Source: Apricaphanius iberus
Taxonomy: Eukaryota > Chordata > Actinopteri > Cyprinodontiformes > Aphaniidae
Direction: 5' to 3'
Assembly (NCBI GenBank): GCA_028564705.1
Contig: JAPXFQ010001343.1
Coordinates: 744,001-808,000, forward strand
Length of the DNA: 64,000 nt
The position numbers were made by a program, and so were the translations under genes. The notes beneath the pieces were generated by a model. The model worked only from the letters and a program-made list of their open reading frames with translations. It was not told the origin of the DNA and did no database searches. Below are positions 1 to 13,071 of this stretch, piece after piece (position 1 is the stretch's first letter; each line of letters begins with the position of its first letter).

Positions 1-600
1 CCATGTTAATATTGAAGTCACCCAGCATTATTACATTAGGTGACAGTGTGGATAAGTGAGTCAGTAACGAAGCAAAGTCATTTAAAAAGTCAGCGTTTGG
101 CTTGGGGGGACGGTAAATTGTAGCAATGATGGTGGGACTGGGACCAGACAGTTTGCATGCTAGACATTCAAAGGAGCTGAATGCAGGAACGGGTACGCGG
201 AGGACTTTCCATTTCGCACGGTGAATTATCGCGAGACCTCCTCCGCGACCAGAGCCACGAGGTTGACAGACGTAAACAAACCCAGTCGGAGTAGAGTCGT
301 TTAGTTGAGAAAAGTCTTGAAGTTGTTGCCAAGTTTCGGTTAAACAGAGAAAGTCAAACTTACGGACGGTGAGGAGATCCTGGATGAGATGTCCTTTGCT
401 CGTGAGTGAGCGGATGTTGAGCAGACCGAAGTTAAGGGGAGTGTTATCCTGATTGATGACAGCGTTAGCCGGCCTAGCTAGGCTGGCTAGGACACTGTGG
501 TTAACAGCCCCGTTAGAGGATCTGGGACGGCGACGAGTGGTGGACCAGATGGATGGAATAGCGGTGGATTTGTCGAGGTGGAAGTTCCGTCGAGAGCCAC
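1..600 (-). mobile_element. LINE ORF2 endonuclease start (L2/CR1-like), cut by the window edge
   Basis: The minus strand is open from about 600 down to base 1 and encodes non-LTR retrotransposon endonuclease motifs in order: LNIRSLTSKGHLIQDLL, FLCLTETWQQ, GRGGGLAIIH, TIIATIYRPPKPN and IMLGDFNINM. These are the N-terminal motifs of an APE-type endonuclease in L2/CR1/Rex-like elements. No stop was seen in the part I translated, so this copy is relatively young. The rest lies beyond the window. The 5' part may reach about 900. Confidence 0.85.
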
Positions 601-3600
601 GATGGATATATCTCCGGCGAGGTTGAAGGGCAATGTCTGGGTGAAGGTGCAGGTCAGCTACCGGATGCCCGGACAGGTGACCACGGAGACGAAGGAGCTC
701 AGCAGCCGTAAACTGGAGCAGTCCTGACACAGGTTGATGGACGAGTGAAAGAAAAATCCAGGTTAGTGTAGACCAGATGTAGATTTTACGGGTCCACATT
801 ATGGATGCCGACGAGCAGGTGAAACTGACCCGTACGTAGAAATACAGGCGGGGCAGCAAAACAGTGATTTCGTGTGTTGAAGTACGGAGAGTAGCGGCAG
901 CACCTTGCGCCAGCGTTCACTCAACCGTCAAATTGACAGTTGAGTGATTTGTTACACTCCGACATATAGCAGTACGTTAATGTGAACAGGATGAAAGATG
1001 ATACGTGGGTTTAAAATTTTTTTGTCATTAAACCCAAAAGATTTAGTGTGCAATAGGCTGCTTTCCTCTGATAACCTTGAATAAAACTGGTTTTAACCAG
1101 TTGCCTTCAGATGTTCAATCCATCATCTAGACATGGCAAGAATATGGCACAGTTGCAAACATTCCCTTAGATGGCTGACCAGACGTAAACCAGTTTGAGT
1201 ATCTGGAAAAATTCTTGATCGGTGATGTTTACAGACACTGTCCATCCAATCATCCATCCGACTTACTAAGCTATTTTACCAAGACACATAAGCATATACT
1301 TCTTTCTCTAGATTTACAAAAGCTTGTAGAACACATACCCTATACCACATACATTTTACACTTAATGATGTATCATATACCTTTTCAGGTTCACTACTTG
1401 AGATATGAGAGCCATAGGACTTGTTCTCCATCCATCCATGTTCAAGGACCTGCTCTCTCTCACAAGTCTCTGATTTGAGTATGTCATGTTTCTTATGGTG
1501 TTATATCAATTCATACTTGATTAGTAATCTTGACTCAACATTTCCATGTCTCTTTTAGGTTGACCACCCCGTATATGACAGCCTAAGGAGTTGATTTCCC
1601 TTCGGCCGCTTTTGAGGACCTGCTTTGTCTCCTCCATCATTTACTGGGCAACTTTTGAGTTCCTGAATTTTAATTTCATGTGGTGAGAGGAATGCAATAT
1701 GTGTATGTTTAAAGCTTTATGTGAAGAAACATACTATATGGGTTAAAATGACAATTACTAATTCATAAATGTCTCTTTACATTCTCTGCTATCATCTCCT
1801 GTCAAACAGGTTTTCCTGACCTGGTAGAAGTTCATCTTTGATGCTTGTTAGAGAGAGCTTCGTCTTGACTTTGTGAGTTTATTATGCAACTTGTTTTGCA
1901 ACTTGTTCAGATTGAAACAAAAGGTTTGGTTATGATTATTTCCTGGTCGAAGATTTTCATATTGATGATTTTAATTTCAAACATCTGCATATCTTTAAAG
2001 TTCAATTAAAATGTATACAGGTAGGCCGTAGGACTCTCTTGAAACTTTATTGTTCATGACAGATAAATTGGTTGATCAATTGTCAATACATCACAAAAAG
2101 TCTATGGCATACATATACTTACGTACGTACACAGATACTGAGTACAAGTTCTGTTTGCTGTTTCTTGCAGGTCATGAATTTGGTCAAGAGTGGAGCTGAC
2201 TTGCTGAGAACGAGGAAGTAGGGCAATAAATACAAGTATATGAGGATGCATATTCAGACCTATAATTCATGTCTCAATTATTTGTCTGGACAATTTTGTT
2301 TTTTTTTGCCCGGTTCTGGTTTTAACTAATGCTGGGCTTACACCAGAAGACTTTCACAGTCACAGACTATAAACTGAAATGGTAGCTTAAGGGTTCTTCC
2401 CATTTGTCCCACCCTAGTCATGTAATAACTTCTGTTTTGATTTAACACAATAATGAACAAAGACTGATTGATTGCTATTGCTTTCAGTTTTAGTCCTTGA
2501 GTTCATAGTTATGTATTTTATTAACTATCAAAGAATATGACTCAAATGTAGTATACATTAGAGGAGATGCTGCGAGATGTGAAAGATCAGACTTTTGTGT
2601 AGTGTCCGCTGTTAAGGTAGTGGGCTGGTCTTGACAGAAAATGCCAGAGCAGATTTTTTTTCCCAGTCCACCCCTGATCTAACCAAATAATTTCTGTCTC
2701 TGCAACCTTGTTATGGTGATATGTATGAAATATGTGTAGGAGGACATCTTATTTATTTGACTACAAAATATGATATGTGCAATCACAATCATCATGACAT
2801 TATTAATGTCAGGTAAAGACTGATTGGATACTACATTTGGCAGAATCGTGTTTGCAAAATTTGCAAACAACTCCTACATTTGATTTATAGTTTTATTGGC
2901 CAATATGCTACAGCACACAGGGATTGGTGGAACTTTGTGCAAAAAAATGATAGTAAATAGCCAGAAAAACCAGGGTTAAAGGTGAGATCTACTATGTTAT
3001 CACATTATTCTGTATTTCAATTGTGTGCTTTGCTGATACTATCCAGTTCCATCTTTCTTTCTTTTTTTGCATAAATGGAAAACGTATGGACGGAGAGCCA
3101 GGAAAAGCAGTGAAAATAAAACACACAAATGGTAAAATTAACAACGGCTAAAAGCACACACAACTTTGGAGCTACATGGAGTACATTTTATTTTACTCTA
3201 AATACTGTACCTTTCCTCAGAAAGATTCCTACAAGAGTTTTTTCCCAAATTATATGGATTTAGTAACTATTTTTGGCTTCAAGTTAGAGTTGTCTGTTTC
3301 TAAGTGACATCCTGTGGTTTTCTAAGGATGCATGTTGCCAAATTACAGACTTAGAAATTTATTGTGTTCATAAAGAGTCTATAGCCCGTTTCTTTTTCAG
3401 CACAACTCATAATAACAACTTATATATAATGTGCCTCTTTCACAGATAAAAAATATATAATAATATATATAAATTTTGAAAATCCTAAAAGTTGAATGCT
3501 CAATGTAGATCCAGGTTGGTTCTTCCTCATGGGAAGAATTAAATATCTTGGTGGCTTTCTTAAGTGATACCAGGTTAGAGGAAAATATGGATTCATGGAC

Positions 3601-3939
3601 CGAAGCTTTGTCTTCAGAAATGAGAGGTTTGCTCTGGTCTGCTGCGGTGAAGAAAGAGGTTTACTGGTCACTGCAAATGGGTCATGGCTGAAAGAAGATT
3701 ATAGATACAAGAAGACGCTGAAAGAAGATTCTTCTGTAGAGTGTCTGAGCTCTGTCGTGGAAGAAATATATCTTTTCTCTTTAAACAAGGATGAGGTATT
3801 TATTATTCCCTAGTCGGATTTACTAACATGTAATTAATAAATTACTTCAGATTAGTTTGAAATATTTCTATCACAGATCTGACTCAGAAATGTCGAGGAC
3901 AACCGGCAGGTGAATAAATAGATTTCACACATACAGCAT
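601..3939. other. gene-free flank
   Basis: AT-rich DNA apart from the GC-richer first 300 bases, which may still be LINE 5' sequence. I see no coding exon or recognisable repeat. The frames at 1215-1478 and 3595-3813 show no family motif. Confidence 0.5.
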
Positions 3940-4225
3940 CATATTTCTGTTAAAGACTCTGTTTGAGACTCACCTTTTTAACCAAGCTTTTAATTAGCTA
4001 TTATTTATTAATATCTGTTTAAATGAGATGTTTTACCCAATCTACTGTTTAGTTTAGCTTTTAATTGTTTATTCATTAATCTGCTTAGCATTTTATCTTG
4101 ATTATATCTTATTGTTTTACACTTTATATACTTTATATTTTATAAACTTTATATTTTAACTTATTTAAATCTTTCGTCCCAGTGTTTACTCTATGCGAGC
4201 CCTCTGCATCGGGGGCGGTGGTCTG

Positions 4226-4262
4226 CCTACATCCACCCAGGTAGTGCCTGGGTGGATGTAGG
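4226..4262. repeat. perfect 16-bp inverted repeat (hairpin)
   Basis: CCTACATCCACCCAGG, a 5-base loop TAGTG, then the exact reverse complement CCTGGGTGGATGTAGG. It lies in the 3' UTR of the LINE copy at 3940-4630. Confidence 0.95.
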
Positions 4263-4421
4263 GGTATCATCCCTCACTCCTCTGGGCGCCCTGGATTGGT
4301 GCCTTGGCTACTGCTGCTGATCTGCTGCCGATGCAGATTGCTCCCATGATGGCGTTTTCTGGCTCATCTGTAGTCAGCCCACTGTTTTTTATTCATTTAT
4401 TTATTTATTTTTAGCTTTTAA

Positions 4422-4452
<31 letters not shown>

Positions 4453-4464
4453 TGTGTGTGTGTG
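4422..4464. repeat. (TG)n microsatellite
   Basis: About 43 bp of TG repeat with one TA interruption, inside the LINE 3' UTR. Confidence 0.95.
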
Positions 4465-5210
4465 GCTGATGGGTTGGGTTGGGAGGGGGCTGTAGTTGTG
4501 ATGATGATTTTATTTTTGGTTTTTGACCGGGGGGTTGGGGGTTTTTGGGGTCATTTTAAATCTGTAAAGCACTTTGAGAAACCATGTTTGAAAAGCGCTT
4601 TATAAATAAAGTTTGATTTGATTTGATTTGTTGAGTAGTCTACTTGCACCAGCTCTCAATATTAATATTAATATAAATATAAATATAAATATAATATTTA
4701 TATTTTCAGGAAATTCCTTATAAATAAATAAATGATTCCATTTGAAATAAAATCCATGGAATCATTCCTAACAACCGGCAAAAGTTAAAACCTGATTTGT
4801 GTTGGGTTATCCAGTTTGCCTTCCTGAGTTATCAAAATATCAGCTTCATCTGTACCTTTAACTTGTATGTTAGAACATATCCCAATTAGGTTATTTAAGG
4901 AACTGTTCCCCTTCTCTGCTCCTTTTCACTGTTGCCACATTTTTGTTCAGGATAAGGAACTGTTCTGAAGAGTAATGTGTTGCTGAGACTGCCAGACTCA
5001 CACTAGTCACAATTTATGATGGCCATCAGAAATTGTGAGCAGTATGAACTAGCTATAGGAGGGTCACATATTATTTTTAATACTCTCATATTGTAGTAAG
5101 GAGGTGATCCCTTCCATTAAAGCACTTGAGAACATTTATTATTTACCAAATTATTAAACCTCTGCAGCAGGTTTACATAATCAGACTACAGCACACAGAC
5201 ATTCAGTGCA

Positions 5211-6050
5211 ATGTATCGTCCAGTAGCATTTAGGAAAGGCAATTTTATTTGTACAGCACAATTCATACACAGGGAAATTCAAAGTGTTTCACAGTTGCAT
5301 AAATTAAGAAAACAGATAAACAGAAAAAAACATCAACTTAAAAAATTATTAATTACAATAGAAAACAAGAGTGCAGATAAAATACTTTCAACTGTCATAT
5401 GCATGTGTAAAAAGAAGTGTTTTCAGCCTGGATTTTAAACATTGTTAGAGTTGAGGCTTGTCTCACATCCTCATGAAGACTGTTCCAGATTTTAGCTGTA
5501 CTTGTACAGCTTGTGTACAGACTTGTACACAAGCAGAGCTGTTTTAAATTCTATTCTCTGAGTGACAGGAAGCCAGTGCAGAGACCGGAGCACTGGACTA
5601 ATATGGTCGTATTTCCTGGTTCTTGTCAGGACTCGAGCAGCAGCGTTCTGGATGTACTGCAGCTGTCTAACAGCTCGTTTAGAGAGGCCAGTGAGCAGGC
5701 CGTTACTGTAGTATAACCTGCTGGAGACAAATGCATGGATACGTCTCTCTAAATCTGGTTTCAACACTATTTCTCTGATCTTAGCAATGTTTTTCAGATG
5801 GTAAAAAGCTGTTGATGTCATTGCTTTGATGTGGCTGTTTAAGTTAAGGTCCGAGTCCATGATTACCCCTAGATTTCTAACCTGATTTTTTGGTTGAAGA
5901 CAGAGAGACTCAAGATGACTGATAACACTTTCTCTTTATGTCTGTGGGCCAAAAACAATGATCTCAGTTGTGTCTGAGTTTAACTGGAGAAAGTTGTTGA
6001 ACACTGATCTGTTCAATACAGTGACAGAGTTTATCTATAGGCCCATGTTC
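5211..6050 (-). mobile_element. LINE fragment (C-terminal reverse transcriptase region plus 3' tail), internally deleted
   Basis: The minus strand encodes LNSDTTEI with VFGPQ, then MDSDLNLNSHIKAMTSTAFY, RRIHAFVSSRLYYSNGLL, QYIQNAAARVLTRTRKYDHI and LRSLHWLPV, the standard C-terminal part of L2/Rex-like LINE polymerases. The frame ends at 5492 after LLVYKSVHKL and resumes as KIWNSLHEDVRQASTL, so the region between them is deleted. A LINE-type tail (GGCAATTTTATTTGTACAGC on the plus strand) follows at 5237-5300. Confidence 0.8.
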
Positions 6051-8061
6051 ACCTTAGAACATAGCTTAGAACAACATAACTTATAGTGTATCATTCTGAA
6101 TAACAACAACCAATATCCATCAGCAATATAATAGATCGCAAAGATCGTAAAAACAGCCTATTTTTTTATTTGATGGTGTTCCATTTTGCTTTTCAGACAC
6201 TGTTACTGGCCTGTGTTGATCAAAGACCATAGACAATAAAAAGACCATAGGAGAGCTGGTAGATGACTGAATAAGTTTTATAATGTACATCAAGAAACAA
6301 TTTAACTTGCTGCTGTGTCTCATTAAATAAACCCTCATATCTGACTGTTTAACCTCCAAAGCAACTCAGCTGCAGACAGCTTCAAACCAGCTAAGTTACT
6401 TCTCTATAGAAGTGTTAGCATCTCTGAGAGATTTAGACTTTAAGTAAAAAGATAAAATACATTTGTGATCTCTTCAGAACACAGCAATGAGGTAAACATG
6501 TTAATAAAACTTCAAATGATTTAAATATAAAAATGATGCACAGTCATTTAGACAAGTTTTGTTAAAATTTTCACATGTAGAACTATCAATTTTGGGACGT
6601 TTAGATTTATTGAATTATGGTGCATCTGACTTCCCTTTATAGAATGTTGAAGTGCTCAAAATTAAATAAAAAATGAAACCTTGTAAAATAAATGTCTACA
6701 CAAATAAATAATAAAAAAATATATAATGTGACGGTGAAATTGTGTAAAAGAAATCCTCTCAGGTCCCACTCTCTCACCCTGATTGGCAGATGTACTCATT
6801 CAAATGAAAATGTTATTTTAAAATAAGTCACTGGGGGAAAAAAACCATAAAACATAATGAACTAAAAGCTAGCTTTGTGAAAAATAAGTTTTGAAATAAA
6901 AACTGATAGAAGCAAATGAAAATGGCTAAGAATAAAACCTACTATAGGAAAAGAACATACAGTTAATTATTGATACTTTTTCTATCAATAAATACATTTT
7001 CAAAGGAAAAGGAAAAATATCTCACACTATATGATTTCAGACTCAGACCACTTCTGTGTTGGGGGGACAGACACTATAATATAATTAATTTAATTTTTTT
7101 ATATATTCTTGGCCATAATTTGATCGTCGGAGGCTGCCCACTCTCCCCTCCCTCCCTCTACCATGGGCCTGTGACAAACGTCAGCAACCTCAATAGTAAA
7201 AGGAGAGATGATGTTTTGTCCGCAGTTGCATAGTGTGCACACAGTATGCTCATTTTACTTAATCAGTTGCCACAAGATAATTTAAGAAGAGGACAATGTA
7301 TATGGTATTAAAGTAACAACAAACAGTGTATAAAAGAAATCTAAACTCTTGTAGCTATTATTGTGTACACCCTGTTACCAGCAGCCTTATTGGCAAACAG
7401 AGGCAGCTGAGGTGTGGAGGCAGAGGAACAATGAGCGTTGGTTAGAGGCCATCACGTAACTGACAGCAGCCAAACCGTTTTATTTACCTAAATTATCATT
7501 AAACTATTAATAGTTCAATGCTGATGTTGAGGGTTCACAGACCGGCCTCGCCACACATGCACGTTGTTTTATTGTTGTTGTTCTTTCAAAAAAAGCCACT
7601 TCGGGCATCATGGAGGAAAGCACCCTCCTCACTCCCCCTCTGCATGTGCCTGCCATAAAGTTTAAATACAACCTCTGATTTATCTGTGCTTACGCAGTTT
7701 ACATCAATGTCCTTTTTTGCTTGTTTTCAAGACGTTCATGTGGACATATTCACACTGTTTCCCCCTCTAGTCACAGACTCTGATGGGCACAGATTTTGAT
7801 GTAACACCTGTAACCTCTACCCCGCCCAACCCGCAGCCGACTACCACATGCAGCTCCTGCTGAAAACTGCCTCTGCTGTCAAACTACAAAAATTACAACT
7901 GGACAAAGGTTTAACATTCTTAATGACTAAAGAACCTGCAATAAACTAATTACACATCAATGGGCCCTGCATTCAAGATTGTCACATTGTCTTTTAGGGC
8001 AATTAAAGATGGGAGATAAAATCTATTTTTCAATTACATCAAGATGTGAACATTTCTGAAA
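6051..8061. other. gene-free flank
   Basis: AT-rich, no recognised gene. A GC-richer part at about 7370-7870 has no coding frame. Confidence 0.5.
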
Positions 8062-8237
8062 CACTGTCAAAAAAAACTCTGAGTTTATTGAAAAAAACAA
8101 TTCAACACATTTTACTAGATTTTTTTAATATTTTCAACTTGACAGTGAAGGGTAGGGTCAAGTTAAAATTACTCAAAAAAGCTAGGGCAATGTGTTGACC
8201 TGTTTTTTTAAGTAAACTCAAAGTTTTTTTTACAGTG
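8062..8237. mobile_element. short MITE with CACTGT ends
   Basis: The left end CACTGTCAAAAAAAACTCTG and the inverted right end (CACTGTAAAAAAAACTTTG on the minus strand) match over about 25 bp with two mismatches. Total 176 bp. No clear target duplication. Confidence 0.7.
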
Positions 8238-10923
8238 AACAAACATCAAGACTAATTTATTTTATGCTAATTGTGAATCTATCTTTAAAGGAATGTAAAA
8301 GCTGGAAATTTCACCCTCATAATTTTAGCACCAAGAGAGTTTATGTTTATGTTTTGGACTTTATCATGTTTGGGTAAACGTTTCTTATTTTGAAAGTTTT
8401 CTTTGGTTCCTTATTAGTATCTTCCTGTTTTGTTTTTTGTTTTTCGGTCAGCCTGGCTTTTCTTTTCTGTATTCTCTTTATGTACTTACTGTTTTCTTAT
8501 ATCTTTCTTATATTGTTTGTTCCCTTTGTGTACTGCTTATTAGGTTCAGCATCTGCTTGATAATGCTCAGAAATGCTCAATATCATTCTGTCCTCCATCA
8601 TATTCCCTCTATGCTTCTGGATTTTTTTGGTTGTTGATGTATTTATATTCATGATCTTCAGTCCATGTTTTTAGATTTTTCAGCTAATTGCACCCTGCAA
8701 AACTCAGAAGATGATGGCAAAAGACTTTGATGAAAAGTTCACAGGCCTTTGGGGAGATGCCAATATTCCTTAAGTCATTATGTGACAAAACATTTCCAGC
8801 CATACTAAAAATATGAGTTGTACCAGACTAGGAAAATCCTACCATACTAGTTTGCATAGAATTGTGTAATTTCTAATGTGTATTGTGTCCTATGTAATAT
8901 GTATCTTGGTATCTTTTACAGAACATGCACACATGCCTTACACGTAGATACAGATTAAATTAACAAACGAGATCCATCAAGAGAAAAATAAAATGCAACA
9001 TATTTAAGACTTGTACATGAAGTAAAAAAAAAAAAAAAAATCTCCTGCTTGCTTTTTATCGCTATGCTCAGTAACATGCTGTAACAGGTGTGGCACAGCT
9101 ACACTGTCAAGATGTCCATCCTCCAAACTTCCCCCTTTTGCCCCTGATCTCGGTCTTTTCCATCCGAGGATACCAGTTTTGTATCCATGTATGGATTCAT
9201 CAAACAAAAGTGAGCCTCACATCACATGAGATAAAGAAAGCATGCCTGGGCATTTCTAACAGCTTCCATAAGATGCCTGTTTCAAGTCCTCACAAGAAGG
9301 CTGCCTCTCACTGAAGTTCAAATGAATAGCTCTTGGGCACGGGTTTTCCACAGGGGGAGGGTGGGGGGTAAGCTTGCTCACCTCCGTACCAAACTCACAT
9401 ATCCTACCAGGGAGCTACGTGAGGGGAAAGAATTTTCAAAAGTGCAGCTTGTGGGCAAAGAAACTGATTCCCTCTTTTCTGTCTTTCAAGTAGCCTCCCT
9501 CTCCTCCTCCCTATCCCACTTTTATCACCCAGCAGCCCATCCACGCCCCCCACCCCCTCATCCCCTTGAGCCACCAGTGCAGTGTCAACAAAATTCAGTG
9601 AATATGGCCATCTGATGAAAATTAGCCTTGATCAATAAGATACACATTTAAAAAGAATTTTAAATAGATCTCTCTTATCTCCCCTTTTGAACCCAGACTA
9701 TGGTGAAACAGAACTAATCGACAGATTATTGGTGCTTTTTTTATCCACAGTATGCACCTGCTGAATGGTCCTTCGTCATTGAATAAAGACTATGAAAACA
9801 CAAAAGGCTCGATTACGACTTTTAAACTTTGATCGCAAACAATAATTCAACCAATACCAATCCTCATGAGTTCCTCAGGGTTAAACATTTGGGGGAAAAA
9901 CCCTTTTAAACTGTGTCAAATTAAGTCAGGGGGGACGTCCGTTTAATAGCTTGAAACTCCAGATCTCCAACTAAATATTTTCACCACTGAGCCTTTGCCC
10001 ACTGTGCCCCTCCTCCTTTGCTTCAGTGAGGCCTAATTTTTCTCTTTTTCTCCAAGAAGATTTCACGGATCATAAGATCAAAAGCTTGCATAAGCTCTGT
10101 GTTTGTTTACATCAGCCTACAGCCTGGCAAAATAAAGCAGCACTGAATATCCTTCTCTTTCACTTTCCTGGCTCACGCTCATCCCGCTGTCACTCATGAC
10201 CTTCCACCTCCACTTATTTCGATAGCTCTGGTTTGCTTTCTTCTTTTTTATGCTATTCCTATTCAAATTCTCCAAAATGGGAGATGGGAAACCAAGTCCC
10301 TTAGCCTTTTTTTTTTTACAACAGGATCCATATTTATATGGAAAGTCAAAAGATTGTACTGCTAAGTCTAAAGCTAAACTTTCATCCAAAAGTACAGTCT
10401 CTTTCCGCGCGAGCAGGTGACTCGGTCCTGTTTCTCCACGTAGCACTTCCTTTCTGACACAACTTAAGTGATGTCCTTTGATATTTGAAATGAAAATGTG
10501 ACAAGTGTGATAAAAACAACCATCAAATCAACACATTAATAAATAATCGCTCTGCCTTTTCAGTGTCCCATTTCAACAAACGACAGGCCGTCCTTCCTGA
10601 AAAATGTCTGTGACTCATTAAGGGCTCAAGTTTTTTGAATGAACACGTCCCTTTAATGTTTGCTGAGTTTTGACATGCCTTTATAGTTACTTTGTTTTGT
10701 ATGGTACTGTTCAGCTGACTTAAACCAGGTATTATCTTTAAAAAAAATTTTTAGAGGTAGAACATACTGTTTTGATTATTAGCTTATTATTGTTTAAATA
10801 ATGCTATTTTGGACAGAAAATACTTACTAAAAGAAATCAAAAGCGAAGAAAACATGCCAAAGGCAAAACAACTACTTGTAAAATCTGTATGTAATGGTCC
10901 ATATACATAAAGAAATGGAAATA

Positions 10924-10963
<40 letters not shown>

Positions 10964-11279
10964 ACAATTTTCAATTTATGGTCTATTAGCCTACTTTACC
11001 CTCATTAGAAATTCTTACAGTCTAGTGGAGTAATGCTTTTTATCAGTCAGTATCTTACCAGTATATAGTCTTTATATATATAAAAATGTTAAACAAATGA
11101 GAATATTATTGAAAAGTTAATTTGTTTTGGTAACTCAATTCACAAAGTTAAATACATTATATAGATTAATTACTCATAGACTAAGGTTTTTAAGCCTTTG
11201 TTTCTGTTATTTGTGATGATTTTCCACTTACAGCTAATAATAACCCTAACATAAGTAGAATATCACATCAAACCCAAAA
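8238..11279. other. gene-free flank
   Basis: Nothing recognised except the AT microsatellite at 10928-10970 and homopolymer runs such as the A run near 9024. Open frames here are short and lack motifs. Confidence 0.5.
10928..10970. repeat. (AT)n microsatellite
   Basis: About 43 bp of AT dinucleotides in a very AT-rich stretch. Confidence 0.95.
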
Positions 11280-12360
11280 AAAAAGACAACATTTTTATTC
11301 TGCGTATGGATAAAAGTTCCTAATTGGAAGTCTGGATTTTGACTAGACCATTGTAACAGTTGAATATGCTTTGATCTAAACTATTCCATTGCAGCTCTGG
11401 CTGTATTTTTAGCCACGTTGTCCAACCGGAAGGGTAACTTTTCTCAGCCTTTTGCAGTGAAACACTTTTTCCGCAGTAACCCTGTATTCATCTCCATATA
11501 AATCCATCCATGAACCCTGTCCAGTTGCCCTTTCCCTCCTGAAAAGAAGCATGTCCCCAGCATAGTGCTGTCACCAACATGTCATGGTGTTTACGTGTTT
11601 TGGCTGGGATGTGGTGTTAGTTTACCCATGTAATCTAAAAATTTACATTTTGGTCTCGTATAACCATAGATACTCAAAAACCGGGTAGGATTTGTGTTCC
11701 AGTATTAGACCAGTTCTTTCCCTGATTTAACATGCCTGAATCAAAGAATGGCTTGTTAGCAGGCCTCTGTAGAACTTTTCCTAAAACTGGCAGGACAATT
11801 ACCCTAATGCTGCGTTCAGACCGCAGGCTATGTCAGCGTCAGGCAAGGCCTATAAAGTGATGAGTTTGATGCATATAAACAGAAGATACATTTTTAAGCT
11901 GAAGCTCGCAAAGCTCGTGGATGTTTTAAACACTCGCAGATCATGGTTGGCTAGGCACCGTTGACCTCGGGTAACGTCACTACAGTGAGTCGCTCCTATT
12001 GGTTGTTGTGCTGCGTCAACAGTGTTAAGACCGTCAAAAGCTCAACTAGCTGAACTTCTGCATTGCTGGCGTTATGAGCTTTGAAGCTTGAAACGCAGGA
12101 AACGCGTGAAAAGTTGACGAAGCCAAAGCTCAGAAGCGCCGCAGAGACCGTGACGCTCCTCGAACGGCCTCCACCATAGACTTTACATGTAATGTTGACG
12201 TTGCTGACGCTGACAAAGCCTGCGGTCTGAACACAGTATTAGACCTGCAGTTGGATACCTACTCAGACAAATGTAGTGCTGGTCAATCTCATATATTCCC
12301 AATGAAATTCATTAAAGTTTGTGGTTGCAGCCTGACAAAATGAAAAAGCAGTTTAACAGA
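11280..12360 (-). mobile_element. degenerate Tc1-like transposon relic, interrupted by a MITE
   Basis: Plus-strand phrases such as TTTGACTAGACCATTGTAAC, TGAATATGCTTTGATC, CATTGCAGCTCTGGCTGT and GCATAGTGCTGTCACCAACA are the reverse complement of a decayed Tc1-family transposase (the region of its HGGGSIMLW motif). The far flank AGTTTGTGGTTGCAGCCTGA at 12316 matches the end region of the same fish repeat. No usable frame remains. Confidence 0.6.
11805..12241. mobile_element. MITE with TTCAGACCGCAGGCT terminal inverted repeats
   Basis: 437 bp. The left end reads TAATGCTGCGTTCAGACCGC and the inverted right end TAATACTGTGTTCAGACCGC; the match continues through GCAGGCTWTGTCAGCGTCA (about 37 bp with three mismatches). 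It is inserted in the Tc1 relic. Its right arm holds the same TAGACTTTACATGTAAT core found in the element at 51233. Confidence 0.8.
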
Positions 12361-12899
12361 ATTCTGCATGCACTGTAGCAGTCTTAACTAAGTTAATCAG
12401 ATAAAAAAGAATTTCCGACCACACTGATGAGCTAACAGCAATAAAATGGGACCAGTTCCCAAGAGAATTTCTTCCAACATAAAACAGATGCAATCTCAGA
12501 CATTTTATAGTCGTTCATGTGAACATTTAACTATTTCACCACCATCTAATTTACATAATATGCTTCTTTTATATATTAATCTGCTGTTTTCCTTGTGTCG
12601 ATTTTCAAGGAGAAAATTGCAAACTATGATTTATTAACTGATCAGAGTAACTGTCAAAAAGTAAGGTAGTGTGTAGGCCCATATTTCCTTTAACAACCTA
12701 CGTTTCCTTAGTATTAAATAGCACCTGTTTCCAGTTATACTTTGCAAATCCTTCTTTGCAATGAATGTTTTTTTGTTTTTGTTTATGTTCTTATTAAGCC
12801 TGCACCACAGTGGCTGCAGGTGATTTTGGTGCTTGTTAAAAATGATGATTTGTTCGCCCCAAAGTCAGTGTAGCAGCTTTCTATTTGGAAAACCACATG

Positions 12900-13060
12900 T
12901 GATACAGCTGTATGATAACCCTCAATCCAACACAATGAATATTCCAAGTTTGACTGGGCATATCCCCAGGTTTTTGATTGTGTTAGACCAACACAAAGTA
13001 GTTTTAATTGTATACTTGTAAAGTGTATGGGTGATGATAGATCACTTTCAAAACCTTCTA
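12900..13060 (-). mobile_element. Tc1-like terminal relic
   Basis: The plus strand holds TGTGTTAGACCAACACAAAG followed by a decayed AATTGT..GTAAAGTG segment, the reverse complement of the conserved sub-terminal part of the same Tc1-like repeat seen at 12316. Confidence 0.45.
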
Positions 13061-13071
13061 CCAAAGATACT

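Larger units (their letters stand above)
3940..4630 (+). mobile_element. LINE 3' end (reverse transcriptase tail and 3' UTR)
   Basis: The start reads as the usual LINE C-terminus (FETHLFNQAF). After an AT-rich stretch, a GC-richer 3' UTR holds a perfect hairpin, a (TG)n run, and the terminal GTAAAGCACTTTGAGAAACC / AAGCGCTTTATAAATAAAG module, ending in ATTTG repeats. 5' truncated. Confidence 0.7.
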
